A stretch of DNA of 59,795 bases, taken from the NCBI GenBank assembly GCA_900314645.1, contig OMWB01000022.1, positions 1-59,795 on the forward strand, in the 5' to 3' direction. Numbering within the stretch: the first letter of the stretch is position 1; the number at the start of each line of letters is the position of its first letter. The position numbers and the translations under genes are program-made. This stretch comes from an uncultured Actinomycetes bacterium (lineage in GTDB: Bacteria; Actinomycetota; Coriobacteriia; Coriobacteriales; Atopobiaceae). Under the pieces are notes generated by a model. The model was not told the origin of the DNA, searched no databases, and saw nothing but the letters and a program-made list of their open reading frames with translations. Below are positions 23,572-31,881 of this stretch, piece by piece.

Positions 23572-24662
23572 TCGCCGTCCCAGCCTTTCCTTTCCCTGCT
23601 GTCGCACAGCACCACCTGCGGCATGAGCGGGCAGCCGCCCATGCAGAGCTCCCTCATCCCGCAGCCCGGGCACGCGTCGCGCATGCGGTCCCGGAACGCC
23701 TCGAAGGGCGCGCTGTTCCAGGCCTCCTCGATGGTGGTGCCGGCCTCGCCCCGCAGCGGCACCTCGTAGAGGCGCCGCTGGTCGAAGCTGCAGGGCACCA
23801 TCACCATGTCCGGCCCGATGTAGCAGCTGAAGCGCCCGCCCTCGCAGGTGTCCAGGCTCTCGGGCAGGACGTTCCTGCAGTGGCGGATCGCTCCTGGCAC
23901 CGTGCAGCTGTCCATGCCCACCTTGAAGGGGTGCGACGCATCCACCAGCCCGAAGAACCGTGCAACGCGCGGGTCGCCCGCCTTGAGCACGTCTGCCTCC
24001 GAGCCCAGCCCCGCCGGCTTGTGCAGCAGGAAGATGACGGCGTTGAGCCCCTCGGGGAAGTCGTCGTGCTCCAGGCGGGCGATGGCCTCGTCGATGGATC
24101 CGTTGCCGAGCACGTAGTGCACGTTGGTCCTCACCCCGGCGTCGAGCAGCATGCGGATGGCGGAGTGCGTGTAGTCGTTGCGGTACCAGCTCACAGCCAC
24201 GGCGCCGCAGTAGCGCTTGCAGAGCTCCGCCTTCTCCGGCGTGAATGCGAATCCGCTCGTGGTGAAGTTGGGCACCAGTACGTTCTCGCGGCAGGTCTGG
24301 AGCAGCGCCTCGAACTCCTCGTGGCAGTCCGGGTCGCCGCGGCCGCCCAGCGCCAGCTGGTTGGTGCGGCCGCGGCACTGCTCGCAGATCCAGCGGAAGT
24401 CATCGAGGCTCATGTTGGGCTGCTCCACCACGGGCCCGCTCTGGTAGCACCCGATGCCCGCCAGCTGGCAGAGGCCGCTCCTGCCGTGGAGGCAGTGGCC
24501 CATCACGCCCACGTCGATGAGGTGCGGGAACGACGCCATGAGCGGGTCCACGCCCGTGTCGCGGCCCTCGTCGTCGAGCACGCCCGTGCGCACGTATGCG
24601 CCGGTTTCGGTGTCGAAGGCGCTGACGAAGCGGTATTTCTTGTCAACGATCCTGTAGCGCAT
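23568..24662 (-). CDS. Radical SAM/SPASM enzyme with non-standard cysteine spacing
   Basis: A 364-residue enzyme. The expected Fe-S segment reads GHCLHGRSGLCQLAGIGC (C57, C65, C72; CX7CX6C), followed by YQSG; there is no CX3CX2C. A GGRGDPDCHEEFEALL segment replaces the usual GGEP. The C-terminus is SPASM-like, with CPGCGMRELCMGGCPLM and a final cysteine. Aligning CYQSG with the last cysteine of a canonical motif suggests a true variant family, not a decayed gene. The start at 24662 has a GGAGGG site and lies 5 bases after the stop of an FVTNSSSSS gene. Flanked by four such genes, it is the probable modifying enzyme of their serine-rich N-termini; this is inference. Confidence 0.83.
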   Translation of the reverse strand: MRYRIVDKKYRFVSAFDTETGAYVRTGVLDDEGRDTGVDPLMASFPHLIDVGVMGHCLHGRSGLCQLAGIGCYQSGPVVEQPNMSLDDFRWICEQCRGRTNQLALGGRGDPDCHEEFEALLQTCRENVLVPNFTTSGFAFTPEKAELCKRYCGAVAVSWYRNDYTHSAIRMLLDAGVRTNVHYVLGNGSIDEAIARLEHDDFPEGLNAVIFLLHKPAGLGSEADVLKAGDPRVARFFGLVDASHPFKVGMDSCTVPGAIRHCRNVLPESLDTCEGGRFSCYIGPDMVMVPCSFDQRRLYEVPLRGEAGTTIEEAWNSAPFEAFRDRMRDACPGCGMRELCMGGCPLMPQVVLCDSRERKGWDGE

Positions 24663-24666
24663 GGGA

Positions 24667-25305
24667 CTACCCTCCGAGAGACCAGAGCCGCCATCCCGAG
24701 CGATACTCCTCGGTGCCCGCAGCCCGGTCGACCTCGAGGACCGCCTCATAGAGAGGGGCTTCTTGACAAAGCCAATCCAAGAGCGTTTCGCCGCTCACGT
24801 CACTGGCAGGAATGCCAAGCTTCTTCGCAGCCCTCACCTTTGCCTTGCCAAGCTCGCCGGGCTGCCAGTCTCCGAAGTCACGCCATTCCGACCCGAACTC
24901 CCCGCGCACCGTCCTGTCAAATCGCCAGCTCACCGACGATATGGAGGAGGATATCTCCCCTGCTCGCCGCGAGAGTTCCTCGAGCGCCTCGATCCTCGCC
25001 GGCTCGCCGTCCTCGTCAACGTCCAGACCTTGAGCCTCTATGGAGAGTCTTATATCCTCCTCAAGCGCAGCAGGGATTCCCCCTAGCTCGCTAGGCGGCT
25101 TCAGGAGCGACTCCTCCCATTGCTCGATCACAATCGTGCTACCGGTCACGTCGCACTTGTCGAAGAGGATGTAAGACTCCTCGCCGGCGTCCCTGACCCA
25201 CTCCAGCAGGTCGCGGATGATTCTCGCCAGCTCGTTCGAGACAATCCTGATCGCGACTGTGCTGCTACTGCTCGAGTTGGTGACGAAATCGGACCTAACC
25301 TTCAT
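24667..25305 (-). CDS. FVTNSSSSS protein directly upstream of the radical SAM gene
   Basis: A 212-residue acidic protein. It begins MKVRSDFVTNSSSSSTVAIRI and is followed by a helical region. The shared central element SISSVSWRFDRTVRGEFG and the C-terminal VDRAAGTEEYRSGWRLW match the sibling at 25315-25884 (SVDWDFSNMVRGEFIG and SYDRKTGRTSYDRGWK). Only 4 bases separate its stop from the radical SAM start codon, the closest pairing in the locus. No cysteine-rich core, signal peptide or transmembrane helix is present. The molecular function is unknown. Confidence 0.82.
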   Translation of the reverse strand: MKVRSDFVTNSSSSSTVAIRIVSNELARIIRDLLEWVRDAGEESYILFDKCDVTGSTIVIEQWEESLLKPPSELGGIPAALEEDIRLSIEAQGLDVDEDGEPARIEALEELSRRAGEISSSISSVSWRFDRTVRGEFGSEWRDFGDWQPGELGKAKVRAAKKLGIPASDVSGETLLDWLCQEAPLYEAVLEVDRAAGTEEYRSGWRLWSLGG

Positions 25306-25314
25306 TGCTCACTC

Positions 25315-25884
25315 CTAAAAGCCCGCCTTCCAGCCCCTGTCGTAGGACGTCCTCCCCGTCTTTCGGTCATACGAGAACCTCACGTCGTAAGAGCCGTAAC
25401 CATGCTGCGCTATCTCGTCCCTCGCCTTCGGGTCGTCCACGTAGCCGATGAACTCGCCTCTGACCATGTTGGAGAAGTCCCAGTCCACGCTCTCGATCTC
25501 GGACTCGATGCCGTCCTTGTTCTCTATGATCGAGCGAACGAGCGGGGCTACCGGTGCGGGGCTCTCGCCGGATTCCTCCAGCCACCTCGTCTCGCTGACA
25601 AGCTCCCAGCACAGCCGGTCGAGCACCTCGTCGAGCGCCTCGGGGACGGAGTACTCCGGGTCGTCGCCACCGCCGTACTCGTCCCAGTACCAGCGGACGA
25701 TCCCATCCCCCGGATCGAACTCAAGCTCCTTCCAGCGCGGGAACGCCGGGAACTCTCCGAGCCCAGCCTCCCCGACAGCCTTCCTGTAGTTGTCGAGCAT
25801 CTCAGCAAGGGGCTTGCACTTGATCCTCAGGCTCGCCGTGTTGCTGCTGCTCGAGTTGGTTACAAAGTCGCTGCGTACCTTCAT
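25315..25884 (-). CDS. FVTNSSSSN protein
   Basis: A 189-residue protein starting MKVRSDFVTNSSSSNTASLRI; the fifth serine is Asn here. It is the first of the four siblings in transcription order. The pattern SVDWDFSNMVRGEF near residue 133 and the C-terminal FSYDRKTGRTSYDRGWKAGF define the family's shared tail. It lies 9 bases upstream of the next sibling and has an AAGGAGG site. The variation at position 15 suggests the last serine is not essential. Confidence 0.82.
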   Translation of the reverse strand: MKVRSDFVTNSSSSNTASLRIKCKPLAEMLDNYRKAVGEAGLGEFPAFPRWKELEFDPGDGIVRWYWDEYGGGDDPEYSVPEALDEVLDRLCWELVSETRWLEESGESPAPVAPLVRSIIENKDGIESEIESVDWDFSNMVRGEFIGYVDDPKARDEIAQHGYGSYDVRFSYDRKTGRTSYDRGWKAGF

Positions 25885-25917
25885 GGTCGCCTCCTTGAAT
25901 AGGGTCCCCCGCTGACG

Positions 25918-27765
25918 TCAGTATTCGAGTGCCCGAAGATAGCTGTTGGCGATGGCCAGGTCATCCGCCTCGCCGCCTTCGGGAAGCCAGAATGTGTACT
26001 CGAACCCACGCTCGCCCCCGTAGCTGAACTTGTGCTCAGAGACCGACGCGTAGAGCTTGCTGGGGTCGGGCAGGGCTGCGATTGGCCTTCGCTCTATGGC
26101 TGGCTGGGGCCTTGCAGACCCCGTCGGGTACGAGTAGTGAGAGGCGGCCCCGGCCGACGCGCCGCTATCCACGGTGGCAGCGGCGCCTGTCCAGCCTTTG
26201 TCCACCGCGTAAAGCACGTGGACGGGGACTCTCGGGGCCTTCTTTCCGTTGGCGAGACCGATGACCTGGGCGAACACCCTTCCGCCGACCGCGCCGTATG
26301 CCTCCGGCTTGCCGGCGCAGCCCACGATCGAGAGGTGGTCCATCTGGTCCTGGTATTTGATGATTCCCAGGTCGTGACCGCAGAAGTGAAAGTGAATGCG
26401 CCCGTAGGGGAGCCCGTCCGGCTCGCGCCCCACCTCGGGAAGCCACTTGACCACGACGTCCAGGTAGTCGCCGACCCTGAGCATCTCGTAGGCCTCGGGC
26501 TCCCCCTCGTCCTCGTAGACCATGCACACGGTGTCGAACTCGACGAACCGGGCGTCTGGCGCAAGGGCAAGAAGGCCCTCTTTGTCCATCCGGGCGGCGG
26601 AGTGGTACTGCTCAATGACATCGTTGGTAGGCCGGGGAATAGAGCCCTCCATCCTGCATTTCGAGATGAGCCCCTCTTCCTCAAAGTACTTCATCGCGCT
26701 TCCTCGCCCCAGCTGTGCGATGTAGTACTTGACCTGTTTCAGGTGGTCACGCAGTTCGGGGTTGTTGTTCACAAGCTCGCTAAGGGTGGTTGGCCTAGCC
26801 TTATGGGAGTACCTTGCCTTGAGGTTCTCGAGTAGCTTCTCGATCTCGCTGTCGTCTGACGGCTCCTCCTTCTTCGTCGACGTGTTTGTCTTTGTCTCCG
26901 TGCTTGCCTTCTTTGCTCTCCCGCCTGGGAGGATCCCTCTGCTTTTGAGAAGCCTTGCAGGCGTTGTTCCAAAGTATCGCTTGGACCAGAAGGGGATATC
27001 ATCTAGTGCGGGAGCCAAGTCGGGATCCAATTCGTAGACACAATCCCTGAGCGTCGCCATGGTCGATGGCTTATTGTCGATGCCCGCCACGAGCTCGCCA
27101 AGCCGTACGAGAGCGGCCTCGTATCGTTCCAGGCACCTCCCCGGAACCCCGTCGTCCGACTTCCAGGTATTGCCACTCAGTTCTGGGCCACTGTTCCGCG
27201 TCCTTGAACTCGAGTCAATCAGCTCTACTCCTGAACGGTCGAGGGCCATATATAGCTCTTCGATACTGCGCACGCCCAATTCCAAGTCATTTCGGGCGAA
27301 ATCGAGGAGGTCCTCTTCGTCGGAAAACGTCTCGTCGACAACTCGGCCTCCGTACTCACCCCTAAGTTTGAAAGTAACCTCGTCTGTCTTCGGGTTCTTG
27401 AAGAACACTCTGTCGGGATCATGGACATCCATGAAATCATCCGTGGCGCGGTATGCGGTCTTGAGCCCGGACCTACTGTTGGTGAGCTTTTCGATTGCCT
27501 CGTTCATCTGAATGTGGGACCACCGCATCTCGGTGTCGATAAGGATGCCCCATTCCAGCGTATGGGACTTCCTTCTACTGACCGAAAGAATCGTTCCGTC
27601 CACAGGCTGTTTTACGCCAAGTAAATAAAGCAGGTCTTCCGCGTAAACAGGGGACTCCATGGTGCAGCCTAGGCTTTCGTACGCTTTGGCAATCTCGGTG
27701 TACAGAGCACCAACCTGCTCACTAGAACCATATATGAAGTATTCGCCGTGCACGTGGTTTGCCAT
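25918..27765 (-). CDS. Large hypothetical protein with CGHDL motif
   Basis: A 615-residue protein. The N-terminus MANHVHGEYFIYGSSEQVGALYTEI resembles in layout the Api92-like start of the 30301 gene. Residues about 295-400 have a helical, charged segment with the pattern ARYSHKARPTTLSELVNNNPEL. Near 480 is IHFHFCGHDLGIIKYQDQ, also found in the gene at 31882 (VIFELCGHDLRHGTFQR). The C-terminal YGGERGFEYTFWLPEGG is unassigned. No known catalytic motif is visible. It lies in the middle of the leftward train, 33 bases before the FVTNSSSSN gene. Confidence 0.72.
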   Translation of the reverse strand: MANHVHGEYFIYGSSEQVGALYTEIAKAYESLGCTMESPVYAEDLLYLLGVKQPVDGTILSVSRRKSHTLEWGILIDTEMRWSHIQMNEAIEKLTNSRSGLKTAYRATDDFMDVHDPDRVFFKNPKTDEVTFKLRGEYGGRVVDETFSDEEDLLDFARNDLELGVRSIEELYMALDRSGVELIDSSSRTRNSGPELSGNTWKSDDGVPGRCLERYEAALVRLGELVAGIDNKPSTMATLRDCVYELDPDLAPALDDIPFWSKRYFGTTPARLLKSRGILPGGRAKKASTETKTNTSTKKEEPSDDSEIEKLLENLKARYSHKARPTTLSELVNNNPELRDHLKQVKYYIAQLGRGSAMKYFEEEGLISKCRMEGSIPRPTNDVIEQYHSAARMDKEGLLALAPDARFVEFDTVCMVYEDEGEPEAYEMLRVGDYLDVVVKWLPEVGREPDGLPYGRIHFHFCGHDLGIIKYQDQMDHLSIVGCAGKPEAYGAVGGRVFAQVIGLANGKKAPRVPVHVLYAVDKGWTGAAATVDSGASAGAASHYSYPTGSARPQPAIERRPIAALPDPSKLYASVSEHKFSYGGERGFEYTFWLPEGGEADDLAIANSYLRALEY

Positions 27766-27820
27766 AGCTCTCTTTACTCCCTTCTGAGTGTTCAGCGGGT
27801 CATCATCCTAGGTCGCCGAT

Positions 27821-28282
27821 TCATTCCACCAACTCCATCTTCGCCCTCTCCCGGTCCACTGCCCGGTTGAAGCTGCCCACCTTGCTCTTGAGCGTCTTCA
27901 CCAGCGCATCGCCCTCGCCCGCGACCGCCTCGAAGTCTGCGGCGGTCGCGCGCTGCTTCATGAGCTCGTGCACCAGCGGGTTGCGACGGTCCTTCCACGC
28001 GCGGATCGCTACGAGCAGCTCCGCTGAGAAGTACCTGCGCGCAAGACCCCTCCTGTTCTCGCAGAGCTTCTCGAGCTTCGAAAGCTTGGACGTGATGCTC
28101 CTCTGCACGTTGGGGTTGAACGCGCCAGCGTGCGTGAGCGCCGACTCGAGGTGGTCCTCGATGATGGCGTACTCGATGAAGACCGCCTCGGGGTAGAACC
28201 CGCTGCGCAGCGCGCTCGACAGCCTCCGCGACTGCACGCGGTAGTTCTCGAACTTCTGCTGGTTGTCCGGCTGGTCAACCAT
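27821..28282 (-). CDS. HEPN-like helical protein
   Basis: A 153-residue helical protein. KDRRNPLVHELM near residue 105 fits the RX4-6H motif of HEPN RNases, and the preceding helix VFIEYAIIEDHLESALTHAG is typical of HEPN four-helix bundles. HEPN proteins often act as RNases in toxin-antitoxin, CRISPR or abortive systems, and many others are inactive binding domains. No nucleotidyltransferase (MNT) partner is adjacent. The ATG at 28282 has a GGAGGGAGG site; the ORF begins at 28330. The assignment rests on the motif alone. Confidence 0.65.
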   Translation of the reverse strand: MVDQPDNQQKFENYRVQSRRLSSALRSGFYPEAVFIEYAIIEDHLESALTHAGAFNPNVQRSITSKLSKLEKLCENRRGLARRYFSAELLVAIRAWKDRRNPLVHELMKQRATAADFEAVAGEGDALVKTLKSKVGSFNRAVDRERAKMELVE

Positions 28283-28345
28283 GGTTGTCCTCCCTCCGAT
28301 TGCCACGGGCATCAATGCCATAACCGCCAATCCATCTTGCGAAAA

Positions 28346-30433
28346 TCACAGTCTGACGAGAACTGCCGGCCTTATTCCTGCCTGCTCCTTTGGCGGCAAG
28401 CCCTTCGTTAGGATGCGGCCGTCCCTACCTACCAGCACGAATTGGAAGCTGGGCGAGCCCTGCGAACGCAGCCACCACGCACAGGGCTGGATTGAGCCAT
28501 CCAAGGCAATGCGCTGGACTGAACCGTGCAGGTAAGGCGTCGTATATGCAAGCCTTACAGATTCGCGCTTGAGATACCTCCTCGCCTCTTTGGAAGACAG
28601 GCAGAACGCCCTGTCCCCATCGATGAGATCCTCATCGACCAGCCCGCCGAGGCAATCGGGCCCAAACTGGACAATCCGCTCCCGCTCCTCGTCGTTGAGG
28701 TAGCCTTCCAAGAACTCGCCGTTCAGCCACTTCCGTGCCGCAGTCTTTGCCCAGTCGCAGCCCTTGCGGCCGAGCGCCATGTTAGCGACTATGTACTCAG
28801 AAAGCAGGAGGGCGTAGCCATTCCGCTTGCCGAGAACCCTCCATGCGACGGGAACCCCAGTGCTTGGGAATCTGCCGAGCGTGACGATGCCGCCCACCTC
28901 TGAGTCCTTGGTCGGAGCGGCCTCGAACGTCTCCCCCGCAAAGGCTTGTCCCGCCATCTCCTCAATTTCTGAGGCACGGGCCTCCGCAGCCCTCTCGTAC
29001 GAGCCCTTCTCGCCGGGGTCGTACTGTAGGTCGACCACGGTGAGCCCGCTCATCATAGCGCTGAGGTACGCGGGGGAACCCGCCGGAGCGTGGACGACCG
29101 GGTGCCACTGGTTGCCCCAGTTCACGCTCGCTACCGTGCCGGGCACCACGATGTGCACCTGCGGGTCCCCCGGAACGTTGAGCCGCCAAAGACCTATGCG
29201 GGTAACGTCCTTCTTTCCGATGGTGCGCGGGACCAACGCTATGGGCGACGAACCCTTGTAGTCCGTTATCGAGAGTCCTTCGCCAGCGCTTCCGTACTGC
29301 CACAGCTTCCTAAGCTCGCTCACAGACCACGGGTTAGCTTTGCGGGCCTTCTTCGCTTTGGGACCGATCTTTGCGGCAATCCTTTCCAGTGCCTCAGGGA
29401 CTTCAGGACTGGCGACCCCTTTTGCAGCCTCAGTGATGTCGTCGAGGTTGCCCGCAGTTATGTAGCCGAGACGGTACGCCCCCTCAATCGCAGCCCGTGC
29501 GCTGGGGGACGTCAGCACGTCGGGCCAGATTCGCTTGAAGTTCCTCCGCAGGTAGGTCCCGACTAGCTCCAAATTTCCAAAAGACGCTTCCGGCGGCGCG
29601 GAGAGACACGCTATCGCTAGTCGCTTCTTCGCGGACGACGCGAGCCTGTCGAATACCACGGCACTGAAGAAGCCTCCGTCGCCAACCGTACTCCCCGGCT
29701 CCTCCACCCACATCGCGGGCCTGATGGCGAGTTCCTTCGCATCGACCTCTAGCTCCTGGTAGACCATCCCGTCCGCCCACGCATTGATGACGCATGACGC
29801 GGTATAGGGGGCGTAGCCCGGCGAACGAAGCCAACTATCCCCATACGACTTGCGGCTCTTCCTTTCGACGAGCGCCTTGAAGCCAACTGATGAAAGGCAG
29901 AAGACCCGGTCGACGGTATCGTTGCCCCCAGGAGCGCCATAGTTTTCGCCATCGTAATTGACCACGCGAGCGGGGACGATCATCGCGCGCTCCTCATCGC
30001 CGAACCGGTCGACGAACTCCCTGTTCAGCCAGGATCGCAGGTCGCTTTCTTCCCACGTGACATTGATTCGCTCTCCGTGGTAACGCTTCAAGAGAACCTT
30101 GCCGGTGTCGTCCTTCAACTTCTCGGATGCCACTAGCAGAAGACGTCCTTCATCCTGCGCGATGACCGTCCAGTCTATGCCTCCCATGGTCCTATGCTCT
30201 CCGATGACAGAAGAATCAGTGGTGGAGCTCTTGGCCGATGTAGCCCGCACTGTCTTTGGCCGGGGAAGGTTCCATTTGTCGCAGAGTGACTCAAGCCTAT
30301 CTAGGATGTGATTTCGTAGGTCGCTAACCTCCAGCTTTGCAACGGCGCGGTACGCCTTGTTAAGCACCTCGCCGTCCATGGGGAGCACGCCAAGGACCAC
30401 GTCGGCAGCTTCCGCCTTTCTTCCCGGCAGCAC
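28346..30433 (-). CDS. Double-DUF6273 protein; probably the 3' part of a frameshifted gene
   Basis: A frame of 695 residues. It holds a first DUF6273 (about 80-250: GIDWTVIAQDEGRLLLVASEK, TWEESDLRSWLNREF, LAIRPAMWV), a helical region, an LRR_5-like unit (LSITDYKGSSPIALVPRTIG), and a second DUF6273 (about 515-695: VAWRVLGKRNGYALLLSEY, AWWLRSQGS, GIRPAVLV). The apparent start (GTG at 30433) has no ribosome binding site and lies inside the coding region of the 30301-31197 frame. The sequence from residue 3 on continues naturally from that gene in the -1 frame. A single protein of about 960 residues was probably encoded, broken by an indel or sequencing error near 30.43 kb. Confidence 0.7.
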   Translation of the reverse strand: MLPGRKAEAADVVLGVLPMDGEVLNKAYRAVAKLEVSDLRNHILDRLESLCDKWNLPRPKTVRATSAKSSTTDSSVIGEHRTMGGIDWTVIAQDEGRLLLVASEKLKDDTGKVLLKRYHGERINVTWEESDLRSWLNREFVDRFGDEERAMIVPARVVNYDGENYGAPGGNDTVDRVFCLSSVGFKALVERKSRKSYGDSWLRSPGYAPYTASCVINAWADGMVYQELEVDAKELAIRPAMWVEEPGSTVGDGGFFSAVVFDRLASSAKKRLAIACLSAPPEASFGNLELVGTYLRRNFKRIWPDVLTSPSARAAIEGAYRLGYITAGNLDDITEAAKGVASPEVPEALERIAAKIGPKAKKARKANPWSVSELRKLWQYGSAGEGLSITDYKGSSPIALVPRTIGKKDVTRIGLWRLNVPGDPQVHIVVPGTVASVNWGNQWHPVVHAPAGSPAYLSAMMSGLTVVDLQYDPGEKGSYERAAEARASEIEEMAGQAFAGETFEAAPTKDSEVGGIVTLGRFPSTGVPVAWRVLGKRNGYALLLSEYIVANMALGRKGCDWAKTAARKWLNGEFLEGYLNDEERERIVQFGPDCLGGLVDEDLIDGDRAFCLSSKEARRYLKRESVRLAYTTPYLHGSVQRIALDGSIQPCAWWLRSQGSPSFQFVLVGRDGRILTKGLPPKEQAGIRPAVLVRL

Positions 30434-31197
30434 GTGACGAGCGCCTTCGCGAAGTCGAACTTGTTCGTGGATACTCTCGAGCTCTTGTTCTGGAGAAGCC
30501 AGACGAGAGCGTCGAACGCCTTTCTGCCAATCACCCTGTTGAGGTCTATCGGCACCTCCGGGGCTCTCCTATGCCAAGCACGTTCGAGCTCGCTGACGTC
30601 ATTCGCGCATGCCACATTCTCGTGATAGTTGTGGGGCATCGGAGCAGGCCGGCCCGTCAGCGTGTCGTGCATCTGTGCATAAAACCGGTCTATCTCTCTG
30701 TTGGTTCTGCTGCTCGCCAGACCTTCATAGTATCGGTACTCAGACGAGAGACGGATGTCTTTGGCGACGCCATCCTCCTTCAGGATCAACGTCCTCTGCC
30801 GGAAGCCCATGTTCGGTTCCTCTGAGAGGGCGTAGAAACCACAGGGCGAGGGAAGGGATTCAACAAAAGGCCCGAGATCCGCCGGTCCCCAACGAGTGTC
30901 AAAGCCCATCCGGAGCGTTGAGAGGCTCCCGTATCTGGAGACGAGAACCTCGGCGTCCATTTCTCCGTAGGGGCTGCTGGTCACCTCGGTGCTCAGGGCC
31001 TCCAGATAGAGGTTGCGAGGCTCTGAAATGTACTTGTTCGCCCATGATGCAAGGCCTTGCAGGGTGGCCTTCTCGTCAGGAAGTTCTTCGTCGACGACAC
31101 CGTTAGCTCGAAGGTTTGAGGCCATAAGAAGAAGCGTCTCGCGGACCACCTTTTCGGTGCCGATTATCGCAAGGTTCGTGCAGCACTGGTTTGCCAT
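30301..31197 (-). CDS. Api92-like N-terminal part of the frameshifted gene
   Basis: A 298-residue frame. Residues 1-150 look like the phage Api92/DUF1281-type ferredoxin-like domain: MANQCCTNLAIIGTEKVVRE, then LRMGFDTRWGPADLGPFVESL and YALSEEPNMGFRQRTLI. Up to about residue 257 (KFDFAKALVTCC) the sequence is natural; after that it becomes Arg/Trp/Thr-rich (REERRKLPTWSLACSP), as expected after a frameshift. The 133-base overlap with the next frame contains that frame's natural continuation (AADVVLGVLPMDGEVLNKAY). The start codon is the ATG at 31197. The true C-terminus is probably the 28346 frame. Confidence 0.7.
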   Translation of the reverse strand: MANQCCTNLAIIGTEKVVRETLLLMASNLRANGVVDEELPDEKATLQGLASWANKYISEPRNLYLEALSTEVTSSPYGEMDAEVLVSRYGSLSTLRMGFDTRWGPADLGPFVESLPSPCGFYALSEEPNMGFRQRTLILKEDGVAKDIRLSSEYRYYEGLASSRTNREIDRFYAQMHDTLTGRPAPMPHNYHENVACANDVSELERAWHRRAPEVPIDLNRVIGRKAFDALVWLLQNKSSRVSTNKFDFAKALVTCCREERRKLPTWSLACSPWTARCLTRRTAPLQSWRLATYEITS

Positions 31198-31250
31198 GGT
31201 ATCTCCTGTCTTATGACCCGATCGTCAGCCTTTCGCTTCTCCGCAACTTG

Positions 31251-31430
31251 TTACTTTGCCTCGAACTCCGTTGGGTCCACCCCGAGCCGCAAGGCGATAG
31301 TCAGCAGCTCCTCGCCGCTGGCATGCTCAACCTCAGTGACATCCACCAGCGCGGCGGCCATGTCGGCAAAGGCGGCCGTCCCGCACAGGTCGAGCAGGTA
31401 CGACCTCAGAGCCTCGATGTCAATTTCCAT
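31251..31430 (-). CDS. Small hypothetical protein
   Basis: A 59-residue acidic helical protein (MEIDIEALRSYLLDLCGTAA, then VEHASGEELLTIALRLGVDP). It looks like a small helical binding domain. The ATG at 31430 has a GGGAAG site; the ORF extends to 31460. It sits between two larger members of the leftward train. No family is recognised, but small genes with similar helical patterns accompany LRR_5 genes elsewhere in this class (recollection, not checked). Confidence 0.6.
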   Translation of the reverse strand: MEIDIEALRSYLLDLCGTAAFADMAAALVDVTEVEHASGEELLTIALRLGVDPTEFEAK

Positions 31431-31479
31431 TCTGGCACGCTTCCCTATGTCACTTGCCAAACATCATTTGAAGGGCGAC

Positions 31480-31812
31480 TTACGTCGGCAGGCTGTTCAG
31501 CCGTCGCTCGAACGTGAGCTCCACGTACCGACGCACGAGCTTCTCAGGCGGCGTCGCGCCTTCCTCGGCACCGGTGTAGAACCCCTCGAGCTCGTCGAGC
31601 AGGCTCCGCATTTCGGCGTCGTCCGCAAGGTCCCCGAGGCCGCCCGCGAGGTACTCGCTGAGCATCAGCTCGATATCTCCCACCCAGCGTGGGTCCTCCG
31701 AGTAACACTTGTCGGGGTCAAGCCCCACACGCGCCTCGTCCAGCAGCTCCGCAACCCTGCGGGCCACGGGGCCATCGGCTCCAGCACCTGTCAACGTCTC
31801 AAGATTGCCCAT
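31480..31812 (-). CDS. Hypothetical helical protein
   Basis: About 110 acidic helical residues (GPVARRVAELLDEARVGLDP and IELMLSEYLAGGLGDLAD). No family recognised. The ATG at 31812 has GGGAGGGTGG upstream; the GTG at 31821 is possible but lies inside that site. It is the second gene of the train, about 70 bases after the stop of the 31882 gene. Confidence 0.62.
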   Translation of the reverse strand: MGNLETLTGAGADGPVARRVAELLDEARVGLDPDKCYSEDPRWVGDIELMLSEYLAGGLGDLADDAEMRSLLDELEGFYTGAEEGATPPEKLVRRYVELTFERRLNSLPT

Positions 31813-31881
31813 GGCAACCACCCTCCCGAACTCGTCAAGAAGCGCAATTCTCGCTAGTACTTCACCTAGCCCTAATCGCCG

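Noticed and set aside
23571..24378. N-terminal extension of the 21112 gene
   Set aside because: The extra 269 residues are the other-frame translation of the radical SAM gene; ATGA overlap marks the true start.
18728..30433. Diversity-generating retroelement suggested by several DUF6273 (lectin-like) domains
   Set aside because: No reverse transcriptase gene and no template/variable repeat pair was seen in the window.
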